From Macrolepiota albuminosa (lineage: Eukaryota; Basidiomycota; Agaricomycetes; Agaricales; Agaricaceae), in NCBI GenBank assembly GCA_027475525.1, contig JAMWFC010000117.1:2962183-3026182 (forward strand): a DNA stretch of 64,000 nt, written 5' to 3'. Below, one piece after another: positions 34,280-45,636 of the stretch (position 1 is its first letter; every line of letters begins with the position of its first letter). The notes under the pieces are model-generated. The model ran no database searches, was not told the DNA's origin, and saw only the letters and a list, made by a program, of their open reading frames with translations. The translations under genes were made by a program, and so were the position numbers.

Positions 34280-34544
34280 TGTAACAGGGGGACCTCTTCG
34301 AGGTCCCTATTCATTATTTCACCATATCCGCACCCTTAGGGGTGTGGGAAGCATATCGTATTAGAGGACATAATTACAGTAGTAATTATTTCTCTAATTA
34401 ATTTACTTTAATTAATGTACTTTAAATTATAGTGTATTTACTCGTATTTGGGTAGATACTTTTTTACTTACACTACGTACAGAGAAATCTACCGATTTGG
34501 CAGATTCTGTGTCTTGTGTGAGTAAGCCAGTAATATCTCTTACA
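34280..34544 (+). repeat. 3' LTR of the young element
   Basis: 265 bp, identical by eye to the 5' LTR; followed by the GCAAC target duplication and the remaining transposase codons of the host Tc1 element. Confidence 0.95.
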
Positions 34545-34942
34545 GCAACTTAGGCAGTATGAAACATCTCCTTATGGTGTGCATGAATTATGGGAGAGGG
34601 TTGCAAAGGAGTGGGATGAAATACCACCAGAGGTATGCCAAAGACTAATAGAAAGCATGCCTAAAAGGATTCAAGCAGTTATCAAGGCAAATGGAGGACA
34701 TACAAAGTACTAGATACTAAAATTAGAGATGCTCAAAAAACTGTCCCAATGAGTGAATATTTTAAAATGGCTATTGCTCCATCAGTTTTGATCTTGATTA
34801 CATAAACTTACATTCATTTTGTAGCTACGATGCCATAGTATTTTACGTGATTTAATCAGGATTTTAAGTACTTCCCATCCTTCATGCCAATGTCATCTTT
34901 CAAAAAGTATGAAACATTGGGACAGTTTTTTGAGCCACTGTA

Positions 34943-37240
34943 GTGCTGTTAGTGCTCTGCATATTAAGGATAATTACAGGGTCATAAATAATGCCAAGCT
35001 TGTTAGCAATATTGGCAGCTATAGAAATGATCTGTGATCTGCTATCTACAATTGATTCTATCTTGTTTTTTCTATTTATAGTTAACATAATCAATTGAAT
35101 GGCATGGAAGTCTTGAGCTACAGTTAGAATAGTGGAATCATCATCAGATCTTAGCAATTTTAGGTAGGTTTCAACCAGATCAACTAATATAGCTTCTTTT
35201 GGTGATTCAGTCACTTCTACTGTCTTTGTTGCTACAGCTTCTATGGTATATACAAAATCTGGTAGCACATTGTCACATTTGTCTATGGCTGTTACATTGT
35301 TAGCCACATTTTGTCAGGGGATAACTGCTGTGCACATTTAATTTCTGATGTCAGACACCACACTGCATAGTTCTCCAACCAATAGTGTGACTTTGCTTTT
35401 CATAATATGATCAAAGACTTCCTTAGATTTTTCTAAGTCATAGGTTGGTGCTATTAGTTGGTAGCCCCCTATAGGCTTGTCTGATGCTTCAAAGCTTTGA
35501 TTGACTGGTGAGGTGTAGTTACCAGCAAGGCCTGAATAAGAGTGTAGTAGAGATTTGGTCATGGTGGGCATCTTAGTTGTGTCAGATGCATCAGCCTTAG
35601 CACTAAAAGTCAAAGACTTTGCTAGTGCAGAATCTGTTGTAGTGCTTGTAGATCTATATTTCTTTAATGGCTGCTTGCCCTTCTTAATTTCTACATCATC
35701 AAAGACCTGGTTTTTAGCAACTTTAACTCTCTTTCTAGCATTTCAATCCTTTCTTCTTAAAACAAAGTGGGTCGCTCATTAACAGCATTGAATTGAAGTA
35801 CCCCATGAATTAGCACTTGTTGGAAAGTCAATTTTGCTTCAGTCAAGGTTGTGCTGTTTAAATTGCCTGATGCTAGGTTCCCTGGATTGCAATAGTGCCA
35901 TTCATCAATATGTCCTTAGAAAGTCTAATGTTCTGATTGAGATGTTAGCATCCAAGGGTAGGACTATTTTACCATCCATGCCCCAGCATGCTCTCTCTTG
36001 ACATAAATACTGCTCAAGTATAGTGCAGTGGCCTCTAGTCATTGTATGTCCAGCATCTCCACAGAAATGGCAAAGTACTGTCTGCATGTTGTTCCTAGAT
36101 GTTTTAAAGCTAGTTGAGATCAAAGTTTCTAACTTGTTCATAATGTTAGTGACAGCAGTATTAACTGTGTTTTTCAAATCCTCCTTTTTGATGAAGCCTG
36201 TTTAATTGTTGGTCGCACTTGGAGCTGATGACCCTGCCATGGGTACCATTTCTCTGTTATTCACTCTAGTGGATTACTACAATGAGATGTCAGTATCCAT
36301 ACCCTTCAGCATCCACTTGCCTGCCTCAATGACCTGATCTATATCATACAGCTCCTCCAGATGGTATTCAGACATTAAAATTTCCAAGTAATATGCTATC
36401 CTAGTCTATAATGAGGTAGAAATACCTTGCTGAAATAGTCATTGCTCTTCATTTCTATGGAGTTTCCCATTATGTACCAGCCACCTCATAATTTGCTAAA
36501 AGTTGCAATAATAAGTCAATAGCATGCCCAAAGTATAGATTTCAGTCACAAAAATATCTTGGACTAGTTTCTGAATCTCCATTACTGTATAACACATAGC
36601 TTCTTTGGTACCAGAATATAAGCAAATGATCACCATTTTTCATTTTTTGTAGATAAATGGCCTTGGTGTCAAGCCATCTTTTAATCCTTGGAACTTGGTT
36701 AAGCCTGTCCAGAATTCTGCTGTATTATACAAAACATATCTAGCAGCATACTTCTTTATTTGCATGTTGTCTGTGATACAACAGTTGCAGAGCAAGTACT
36801 CCAATTCTCAAAAATACTGTGTTAGCTCATGAGGCTTTGTTTCATTTCATTTTGGCAATAAAAAGTGGTTTCTGAGTGGCATATGCTGGATATTTGCCTG
36901 CTCTATAGAAGCAAGTGTGTCTGTCAAAATGGGAATAGTGGTTGTAGTGCTAATGTCGCTGAGTATTTCTGGTATCAATGTAACAAATACAGATTCAAGT
37001 AATTCCGAGTTTTTAGGTTCTGGCAATAATGACCTAAATAACTCTTCTAAAGATATGAGCAGCATGTAGTTTTCATCTGCTAGATATTCAAACAGTTGAG
37101 AGAATGGGAAAAAGCTTTTGGCTAGGCTATCTGGGACAGCCTTGAGCTTCTGATCTAAAGTCTGCCTTGGTAGTGTGCCCAGTAAATGTGGTGAGTTGAT
37201 GCTAAATAGTTTAAATGTGCTCTCCAAGAGAAGGTGGTGC
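34943..37240 (-). pseudogene. gag-protease remnant of element B
   Basis: Broken frames on the minus strand: gag N-terminal part (FSINSPHLLGTLPRQTL ... YLADENYMLLISLEELF) at 37200-36850, zinc-knuckle part at 36177-35905, and linker and protease at 35613-34943 (YDPVIILNMQSTNST at the end). The Asp-Ser-Arg-Ser tetrad is a likely mutated Asp-Ser-Gly-Ser. No continuous gene survives. Confidence 0.7.
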
Positions 37241-37306
37241 TGTTACTGGGCTCAAGTTTCTGGTGCAATTCTATCTTAACAAAACCCCTTGCAGTGGGCT
37301 CCAAAA

Positions 37307-38310
37307 TGATAACACCAACTGTGGTTGGATGTGCTGGACATTATGCAGTACAACACCATCTCCAGCACCTGGCATGTGCAGTGTGTGAGGAGTTTTGACA
37401 AGGTCTCAATATGCTTGAGCAAATATGATAAGATGATGCACTAGATAATATCACTCCCAATGCTACTTAGCAAACTATAAGCTTTGTAGTTTAAGCAAAG
37501 ATATCACAAAGAGAAAGAATAGCACAATCAAATGTGCCTATAGGTGGCACTATAAATGATAAAGACAATGTAGATGATGCTAGTGCCCAACTTAGTGATG
37601 AAGTTGAGTCAAGCTAGTACAATCTGAACACTAATTGATAGTGCCACAGATGGACTCATTTCTAAAATACAGTAGTGCATAGTATAAAAGATAGCTACTC
37701 AACATATAAATAACAACAAATTGTAACCCATTAGTACCCAGTTACTCTTAGTGCCTCTCCTCATAATTACAACTAATGGTGTTACAGCCTATTGGCCATG
37801 GCAACTCTAAAACTACTTAATATTGTATGAGTCTGCTTACTTTTTAATACAAGTCTGATTGACTAGGCTGCTTCCAGAATATGATTAGAAAATCCTCAAC
37901 AAATGCCATGAGCACTAACTCCAGCACTAAACACTATACCATTTTCTGATAGTTTGAAATGTTGGGCTTTTATATATCCTCATTGTCATTAATTCTTTAT
38001 ACTTCTGATTGAGCTGCCTCAACAAATAGCAGTGCCCCCCTTTTAGAATTGATCAGGATTTGGTCAGAGTCACCTCTCTATTGTTGTGCTAGTGCTGTGA
38101 GTCCTGAGCCTTCTAAGTCCTTGAAGTCAATGAATAGTGGATGACAAGTGGCTGGTAAATAGCAGTTGTGACTGCGAAGTGAAGCCTGTATTGAGGAGCA
38201 AAAACCAGAAGTATCCTGAGTCCAAGAAGGTTGCTTGAGTCTCCAGACTAACAAGTGTCAGTAGGCCTCCAGTGTCTCTTGATGTGCTCAGTCCAAGTAG
38301 AAGCCTATCA
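37307..38310 (-). repeat. 5' LTR of element B
   Basis: About 1.0 kb, read on the minus strand from TGATAGGCTTCTAC to TTATCA. It matches the solo LTR at 18429-19474 over its length, including the stretch with CTCCTCACA, GTACTGC and CCAGCACA. Confidence 0.72.
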
Positions 38311-39790
38311 GCATCATCAGTGTCTCAGTTATAAACACCCCCAAACAAAAAAAAACAAGGAAAAATATAAGACATGACCAGAGAACCATGTAAAGATAAA
38401 AAAAAAAGAGGTGGAAAAAACAAACCCTACATTGGAAAAGGCAGAAACAGAGAGCATCTCAATCAAATACATGTGATCAATGGTGAGACTGTGGATGCTG
38501 TTTGCATACTATAAATCTACTATTAAAGTAGTGGGAATTAATTGAAGTTGATATAAGACTCAGGATTTCTTAGACACATGATTAGTTTTTGGCAGAAACC
38601 CAGGCACATGATCAGTTGTTGGCAGAAAGCTGCTCTAAAGTTAAGCGTTAATGAAAATATATTGATTTGAAAACTAATATATTAGTTTTGTGTGATATGG
38701 TGACACCAAAGTTCTAAGTTGTGGCATACTTTATCCTGAGCAGTCTTCAATACAAATTCACAATGTGGATGCCCAGAATTCTATATTGTTTACCCTTTTA
38801 TTACCCTTTCTGGAGGACACTGAAGCCATGGAATATCCAAAGTATGAAGGCAACTTTTTATGATCTGCTGAGGCCATTCAGAAATATGCTTTTCTTGCCT
38901 TGCAATTTTCTTCAGACAACTTTTTAAAGCCATTGCAGACATATCCTATTATATCTATCAGAATTTCATTTTTATTGGGACAAAGTGACAGTTTCTCAGA
39001 TCCTCAGAGGCTGTGACATCAAAGTCATAACCAATGACAGCCTTTCCTCCTGAATCTTCCACAAGTCAATTCTTCACCTACCAAGAAACTGTGACCTTTT
39101 TGCCTAGTATCTTATCTTTTGTTCTATAGATGGAGCATCTCATAGTTGAGAATTCTGTATAAGCATTGTGGTATTGTTTTAATCAAACCTCTGATAATTT
39201 GTTGAGTGTGATTCCATTCTAGGCAAAACACTACAAATGCATTTTTTCCAAGATGGAACTTTGAAGAATCCTTTGTGCAATAATGATAAGATTGACAAAG
39301 TACTCATGCTTTGGAACTCTCTGCATTCTCCACAGTGTACATTGGTTCTAACATGAACTTCCCTTCAAGTGCTACAGGGAGAGTGCTGGATATTTCAGTA
39401 TACAGTACAGGTGCCAAAGCATTATGACACCAACAGAAAAAGCAAAAAAGAAACATATCCTCCAACTCTTTCTTTGTCACATTTTTGCCTTGGAAAAGAA
39501 GTATTTTCCATTGTCTCAAACCTTTTTTGCCTCAGAAATTGTGCCCCATAAAAAGCATAACTCATTTTTTATCACTGTTTCCTGAGAAAAAAGTATTGGC
39601 TGCCAGCAGTGAAGCTGACATGAGAAGTTGGCAACTTTTTGCCCTAAAAAAGGCATTTTTCCATTGTCTCAAACCTTTTTCCCTTGGGAATATGTACATT
39701 GAAAATGGCATGACACATTTCTTTGTCACTTTTTCTGATGGAAACAGGTTCTGGTGCCAGCAGTGAGAGGTTATCTATCTCCTGGACATA
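38311..39790. other. CpG-poor DNA with MITE-related fragments
   Basis: No gene is supported up to about 39480. From 39480 to 39764 there are two or three diverged, overlapping copies of a repeat with CCATTGTCTCAAACC, TTTGTCAC and a terminal GCCAGCAGTG, related to the MITE at 58407-58615. The AT-rich, CpG-poor composition ends abruptly at about 39785, which marks the edge of the transposon island. Confidence 0.6.
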
Positions 39791-39833
39791 AACGTACCAC
39801 GCGACTGACATATTACGACGTGAAATCCTTCAT

Positions 39834-42265
39834 TTATTCCAAGTAGGATTTGGGAACTGCGACGTTTCTCTGTGGCCGTCCCGTAATACTATACACTATC
39901 TCTCCATCATCCTTGGTCCGACCTTTACTAGTACCCGTCCTCTTAGATTTTCCAAGTTGCCCTAGGGCCGCCATCCTAAGACGAATTACATCATTAACCC
40001 AATCTGAAGCCCTGAGCAACTCGAGACCCTTGGCATGCAAAGTGGCCTCCTCCGTATATCCAAGAAGATCGGGAGAGGTCCTCTCACCGGTCCGCCATAG
40101 TAATATCTGTAGTATAGCCTCAGGGAGAAGGACGTTGAGGCAATACTACTAACAGTCAACAACAAGTGACTTGAGAGAATGGTCAAGTCTCACATCGTTT
40201 TTCTCACTTCGAGAGAGAGCCTCAAACGCTTCACAACCATACTGCCTCAATAGATTAGTATTTACATCTAAGTGAGTAATGCTAGAAGTTCCCTGTTTTT
40301 CCAATGTAATATTAGGCATATACCTAATTGACAGATGATAAAACTCGTACCTCTATGGAAGTTACGAAGGAAGACGGTGGTAGTTCAGCCTCTGACGATA
40401 TCTCAGTCGCCGCTGGTGATAAAGATCGACGAACCGACAATGAGATATGGTCATTGAGCTCGACCTTATCTTGGCTTGAAGGCAAGAAAATGACTTCCTC
40501 GTCCGTAATCATCTGTGCACGCTGTTCATCTCGCAAGCACCATTCAGTCACATAACGCTGGAGAGCGTCCACATCACGCGGGTCCATTTGACCCCTTAGA
40601 CCTGCCTCCTCCACAACACTCTTCCTTTTAGAGCCACCAGAGACAAAATCAATATGTCGTTGCATGGCTGGTGGATAGTTTTCATTGAGTATGGCAGACA
40701 AAACGGGCTTTGCATATGCAAATTGTTCTCGAATGCTGAGGAGCCTAAAATCTTCAACAGAGGGTGGGGGGTGGATAGGGGATGGACTACGGAACTGTTC
40801 GGGTTCTCTGTCCCGCTCTAGAAGGTTATCCTCATCGTCATTTTGCACTTCCACTATAGTGCTGTCCCAGTCGCCGAGCTGCCAAACAAACATGAGAGAG
40901 GGAATTTACGGTAAGAACAGAAACAGCAACCTTGCATGTAACAAAGTTTTCTTCCTCTGCTATATAGAACCAATGCCGAGGGATAGACTGTGTTTTACCG
41001 TCAAGAAACTCGACATGGTACTTGTCTAGTTTGGTCGGTTTATCCGCAGGTAGGTAGCCCAGTACTCTCGCAGGCCAGTATATTGAGTCTGACGCCCTCT
41101 CCAAGGCGAGTATCAGTTCGCCTGGGATGGTAATGGATATATCAGGAGGGCGTGGCGACCATCTCGGGGTTACAACCTTGATAGCATCCAAACTCACACT
41201 CCTTTTCCGTTTCGTTTTACGCTGTGAGGAGGTCGGAGCCGAAACACCCTTGATCGGGCTTGAAGGAGCCGAGGGAGGATATGTTCGGAATTCTTCAGTG
41301 CCTACCTCGGGTAAATCACTGTCATAGCCGTCATCTACCTCTGGGAACGGAGATGGACGCGGTGCCTGATCTTTTGTTGGAGAAGAAACAGATGGTTTCT
41401 TTAACGAAGGGGTTTTCCTCCTGGCTGTGTCGTCCATTTCTGACACGGCAAGACACCATCTGCGCTTCCAGGCCTCCTTATCAACCTTCCGTTTTTTGCG
41501 CGGAGACGCGTGTACATCACTAAGTGAAAAGTGGTTTACGAAGGCAGGCTCCTCAAATCGTATTCGTCCTACAGAATCTAGCCAGGGGATGATATTCAAT
41601 TCACCCGGATTATATATTTCGACGGCTTTCACATCGAAGTCAGAAGGATTTGCTAGGGCGACCCGTAGGGGTCTTGCATTGTGCTTCTGAGAGGTGACCT
41701 ACATTGTTCGCGTTTCTAACAATCAGTGATGTAACAGGTAAAGCGAAAATTTTGGTGAAACCTTGCCAGGCCACCATATCCAATCCTTCTGAGACTTAGT
41801 TTCTCCGAGGTCGCCGGGTTCCAGGACGCGCGCATGATAGTCAATAAGGACCCAAACACGGGTGCCCAGCTTGCTCAAATCCCATGTATCCAGTGAACTG
41901 GACTTTGAAGCCCGTTTACGTGGGCTCGTTGGCGCTTTCTTGATTTGTGATGACGAAGCAATGGGGGTCGGCTCAGGGGATAGCCGAGGGAATTCCTGGA
42001 CATTTCTCCGTCCAAACGGAGACGAACATGGGGTCAGAGGAGAGAGTTCGGAGCCATCTAGTCCAGAGACGGCAATGGGGTGAGCACGAGGCGTGACGGG
42101 CCTTGCCGGCTGCTTAGGGCAACGGCGAGGTCGTGGTGAAATGGTGATTGTAGAAGAAGCCTGGGAAGCTATTGGGCGCGATGTCGTTGGAGACATTGGG
42201 CTCTTCGTTTCATTTGTTTCAGCTGTGGTTGCGTCGGAAATAGTATCGCGTCTGTCACAAGTCAC
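39834..42265 (-). CDS. PWWP/Tudor-like nuclear protein
   Basis: Five exons: about 42265-41762, 41698-40931, 40878-40351, 40292-40194 and 40145-39834; introns of 48-63 nt, and all joins keep frame. The first exon is Ser/Pro-rich, then LGTRVWVLIDYHARVL and DWIWWPGK, continuing VTSQKHNARPLRVALANPSDFDVKAVEIY, a PWWP-like module. A basic Ser-rich linker leads to a second module, ELILALERASDSIYWPARVLGY and KYHVEFLDGKTQSIPRHWFYI, of Tudor/PWWP type. The C-terminus has a helical part, NDYCLNVLLPEAILQILLW, and SDWVNDVIRLRM. Such domains read methylated histones, so a chromatin role is likely but inferred. The true start is unresolved: no ATG opens the first exon cleanly, and a short upstream exon is possible. 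Confidence 0.72.
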
Positions 42266-42635
42266 GCTCCCTCACCCCTTGGACATTACCTTTTACTAGC
42301 TTTTCTCACGCAGATGCCTTCGTGTGCCAAACAAGGTCGATTCGTATGTCAGAACATATGTACCATATGTACCACGGACCGCGTTGAGTCCAGGTGATCT
42401 CAAGCTTTCACTGAGATTATTTTGGATAGCGGGAAACACAAGAAATAATGATACTAACATGAGATTGCTGCGCATTTCCTAAATTAATTGGGTTGTTAGT
42501 GGACGATAAGAGAGTGATAGATAACACATGAGGTAAAAGTAGAGATATCGTGCTTAAATGAAAGAAAGTATGAGTTTGGGAATCATCATACAAGGTCTGT
42601 GCAAATGCGTCCCGTCAAGTAGTACATTATGACTT
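42266..42635. other. intergenic
   Basis: Between two genes on the same strand. It should hold the promoter and possibly a first exon of the PWWP-like gene; nothing specific is recognised. Confidence 0.45.
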
Positions 42636-43970
42636 TTAATGTTGGGAAAGGTTGGATTCGGTTCCACTTATTGAATGTCTGCGTTCAATTCGGCTGCTCG
42701 CTCTGCCAGAAAACCCCTTAGTAAAGCTTAAGAGACGCTTGAAGAGAGTCGGTTTCTTGTTGTATGAGTGAGGCGAGTGTGCTGACCGCGTCGTTGAAGT
42801 AGCCGTACCAATTGACATTTGGGGACTAGGGGGCTGCCAAGCTAAGTCAGTTTATATGATTCATTTGGATAGAAAGGGTAGTAATTAACTCACGAGTACA
42901 TGTATCTTTTGACCCGCAGATGGGAGAACGTAATACGTGCTTCCAGAGACACTACTATCCAGCGAATCCGACGATTCAGCGCGGGAAAGAGGGGGAGGTG
43001 CCATAGAACGGCTCTGTCCATAACCCCAAGTATTGCTACGCCCGTTCCTAGTCGCGCCATGCGGTCCCTCCTGTATGGGAGCGTAATAGGGTGTCATCGC
43101 AGGCTGTACGGCACTCCGTGGATACTGCGAGCCTACGGGCGCAGAGTGACTGTAGGCCATACCGTTCGGTCCCGTCGGCGGAGGATAGTAGAAGATAGTA
43201 GGCGGGGCGTAATGAGGTCGCGATGATGTGTGAGAGGGTGCATAAATGATTGCCGGTGGTTTGTGCAAGTGCGGTGGCGCTCGCGCTTGCGGGTAGGTAT
43301 GCCATGGTGGAGGCTGTGGCGCGTAAGCTAGTGGTTGAGTAGGTACCTGAAGTGGCGGAAGTTGTCTCTGTGCCGTGCGCGAAACCGCGCCTGGGTACGG
43401 CGTACGGATTCCTCGGTTGGATGAGAGTTGTCCAACTGGATCATGACGAACTGGGTGTTCAATTGATCTAGGAAGGGATTTTGACCGGGGTTGATTTAGA
43501 TTGGATGAAGGTTGTGGGTTGGCCGAAGGTAAAACTCTGATCTCCTCAGGAGCCGGGAGCGCTTGATTCTCAATCCCATATGGGCCAGAGTGTGCCAGCG
43601 GAGAACTATGAGACCCTGACCTTGCATCGCGTCGGGAACTTGATGACCTTGCAGGAATCGGAGAAGTTGGTGAGCGCGATCTGCTACCGCTCCGTCTGTG
43701 TCTTGACCCACTTGGCCGAGGGCCTGAGCCCGCGCTAATTGGTATCGGAACCTCATCTCCATTTTCGTAGCGTAAGATCATACGCGGTGGCTCAGAATGC
43801 GAGCTCTCTGCCTCGGATACAGGAGATGACGGCATCCATCCGTCCAGAACGGAAGGTGGTGCTGAGGGAGACAAGAATTCTGTACCGTTGGTTTCAACCC
43901 AGTAAGCTGTCCTTTCGCGAGAAGTCATATAATTGCGAATCGCCTGTGATGAGGTGGTGTACTCTGTCAT
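42636..43970 (-). CDS. Pro/Ser-rich hypothetical protein
   Basis: Two exons, 43970-42894 and 42833-42636, with a 60-nt GT-AG intron; the second exon must start after CTTGGCAG to stay open. Low-complexity protein of about 424 residues: Ser/Arg-rich region (SGSRHRRSGSRSRS), Pro/Tyr-rich middle (YAPQPPPWHTYP, IFYYPPPTGPNG) and a more conserved-looking C-terminus with YNKKPTLFKRLLSFTKGF. No domain is recognised. An intrinsically disordered regulatory or scaffold protein is the most that can be said. The ATG at 43970 gives MTEYTTSSQAIRNYMTSRERTAYW, an ordered-looking N-terminus, so this start is plausible. Confidence 0.7.
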
Positions 43971-44623
43971 TTTGATTCTCTAGGCAAGATGATTGTCGTA
44001 TTGAGGATACCGTCAGCTTATGCTGAGGAAGTAGGCCCGGGATATAAGACGGGAGGAGTCAAAGGAAGCTTCGCAAGGCCTGGGAGTACAAAGGTTTTAT
44101 AGGGTTAAGAAGGATGCGCTCGTGAACGTGCTCTTATGACTAGCATATTGCCGGGGAATCCAAGGATCCAGGCAAGATTATCAAGCAATGGATTAGATCA
44201 CTAGAACGTGTACACCTCGAGGTCAGGGTTAACGTATTCGGAGTTCATCGTACCTGTGCCGTGAGATGCGTAACGGTATATATATATCTACTATGGCCCG
44301 TTCAGACCAAAGCAGCAAAACACTTCACTCAGTACCCAGAAAGATGCTCGGATTGAATAAGCTATGGCATAGAAGCATACATGATCTGGCAGAGGTATAT
44401 AGATGCAAAGCCAATTTTCTAATGCTCCGATCTGTTCAACTTGACGGTTTCAGCCTCGGATGACTGGTGGACATTGGGCGCATATGATGGATGAATCATA
44501 AGTTTCCTTCTGAATTGCGCTACGGCAGTTGCCGAAAGATATGTTGACAGTATTTTTGTCGCGTGGGTAATGAGAATACTCAATATACTACGTACTCCCG
44601 AGTTCTTAATTTGAGAAATCACC
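43971..44623. other. intergenic
   Basis: No gene supported. It holds the promoter side of the Pro/Ser-rich gene and of the plus-strand ORF that begins at 44624. Confidence 0.45.
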
Positions 44624-44921
44624 ATGGCCGGCGTACTCAGTCCTTCTGGCTTCAGACTCGATAGCAGAATGCAACAGTATAGTATCCCAGTGGGACTAAA
44701 CACAACTCGTCTGGATGCCAGTGACCCTGACTCGAAGGCTCCTAGTACTGGCGCCGTGACACAGGCTCAGGCTGGTATAGACTTCAACGACTGTGACTCG
44801 AAGGCCACTCAGGCTGCCAGTGGACCTAGCATGCTTGTGACTGAGAACAAGGCCGACTGCTTTCCAGCGCGAACGCCATATTACGCAAAGTTCTTTACCA
44901 GTCTTCTCGTCAGGGTCGCAG

Positions 44922-45490
44922 CACCTGTAGTTCCCACGCAACCCCTCATATTAGAGGTGGAAATAAATACTAGATCCACGTCTAATATGAGGGGTTTTCC
45001 TTAGTACTACGCATCCACCAATAAATGTCTTTTATTTCATGAAACATAATTTTTCTGCGCTCCAGCCTCCGGGTATTCTGACCGACGCTGCCGGACGTGC
45101 CAAGGCATCACGTGCTGCTGTCAGCGTTGCCATCAACAGCTGTCGGGATGATCGCTTGATCATTGACGTCGGTACCTCCGCTCATCATTCCCTCCGACTT
45201 CCCGCCCCTCCCACCATTGTTGATGACAGTGAGCTCGAAACAAACAAAAATATACATAAAAACCTCGGAAAAATCGGAAATAAGTCCTCTCGGCAACTCG
45301 GCTATCTTTGATCTATGCCGGGCTGTCTCACGCGGTTGCATCCTCCCATCAACGTGTCTCGGCAATGCGTCTCCATCATTGACGACATCAATCACCACTT
45401 CGTCGTCATCGTCACCGACAGTGAGCTCGTATACCTCAAAATTAGACTCAAATTTTGAAATATTTGTATTAATACGATACTGAATAACAC
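44922..45490 (+). repeat. left terminal inverted repeat of the KDZ element
   Basis: Matches 52537-53104 in reverse complement with only a few differences (for example GATGG versus GATGA near 45374). Mirrored ORFs over the repeats are a by-product of the symmetry. Confidence 0.92.
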
Positions 45491-45636
45491 TCATTGCTTG
45501 TTGTTTTGACTTGAATCTTCGAAAAATCGCAATTGTATTTACAAAATGATACTGTTTAATATACTTTGCCGTCATCGTCGCCGACAGCGAGCTCAACATT
45601 TCAATTAAAATGCATCAAAACAAAAAAGAAAATTAT

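Larger units (their letters stand above)
27685..34544 (+). mobile_element. young non-autonomous LTR retrotransposon (Gag-PR plus novel ORF, no pol)
   Basis: Two identical 265-bp LTRs (TGTAAC...CTTACA) enclose about 6.3 kb. The target duplication GCAAC is at 27680-27684 and 34545-34549. A purine tract GAAAGGGGGGCA stands just before the 3' LTR. The internal region encodes Gag-protease, then a UGA-CUA stop, then an in-frame second protein. No reverse transcriptase (no YxDD), RNase H or integrase is present, so mobility must depend on a relative; element A shares the gag-PR family and has pol. CpG density is high, unlike the surrounding island. Three 77-bp assembly duplications (28288, 32366, 34106) lie inside. 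Confidence 0.92.
26880..34713 (+). pseudogene. Tc1-family transposase pseudogene (interrupted)
   Basis: Order of pieces: HTH region (GAQTGLGKSTTGRIGREL, about 26910), linker HPGGHPAKLTP, catalytic block WTDETKIN (about 27265), KHGGGNNLMVWGCMSWNG (about 27370), second Asp in YYFQQDNNSKHN (about 27545) and Glu in LNPIEHLWKYLKEQ (about 27650), with 34 residues between the last two, i.e. DD34E. The frame continues after the LTR element at 34545 and ends at TAG 34711-34713. Lesions: two TGA stops (27029 and about 27196) at positions where CGA would restore Arg, a frameshift between KQYVW and FQDR near 27320, and the 6.9-kb insertion. Confidence 0.88.
26469..34940 (+). mobile_element. Tc1/mariner (DD34E) element, dead, split by an LTR element
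   Basis: Terminal inverted repeats of about 215 bp start CAGTGGCTCAAAAAACTGTC, at 26469 and in reverse at 34940. TA dinucleotides flank both ends (26467-26468 and 34941-34942), the Tc1/mariner target duplication. Each repeat has a second inverted copy of the outer motif at its inner edge (CATTGGGACAGTTTTTTGAG near 26660). Without the nested LTR element and its target duplication the element is about 1.6 kb, a normal size for the family. It sits in the protease gene of decayed element B, whose frame resumes across the TA site. Confidence 0.92.
34943..38310 (-). mobile_element. decayed Ty3/Gypsy element B (5' LTR, gag, protease start)
   Basis: Minus-strand element. The 5' LTR is at 38310-37307, followed by TTTTGGAGCCCACTG, which resembles the primer region of basidiomycete Gypsy elements. 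Gag remains run from 37227 to about 35900, with a Cys/His knuckle (CHFCGDAGHTMTRGHC, about 36080). The protease active region DSRSQIISIAANIANKLG lies near 35050 and is cut by the Tc1 insertion at 34942. The protease resumes at 26466. CpG is rare and frames are broken. B is a different family from A: gag and protease do not resemble each other. Confidence 0.75.

Noticed and set aside
42100..42300. A clean ATG start for the PWWP-like gene
   Set aside because: The only nearby ATG (TCCAAGGGG context) runs into a stop after four codons unless a 24-nt intron is assumed; the start was left open.
45108..45599. ORF of 163 codons, mirrored at 52532-52918
   Set aside because: It lies in the KDZ terminal inverted repeats and appears twice only because of the symmetry; no domain or splicing support.
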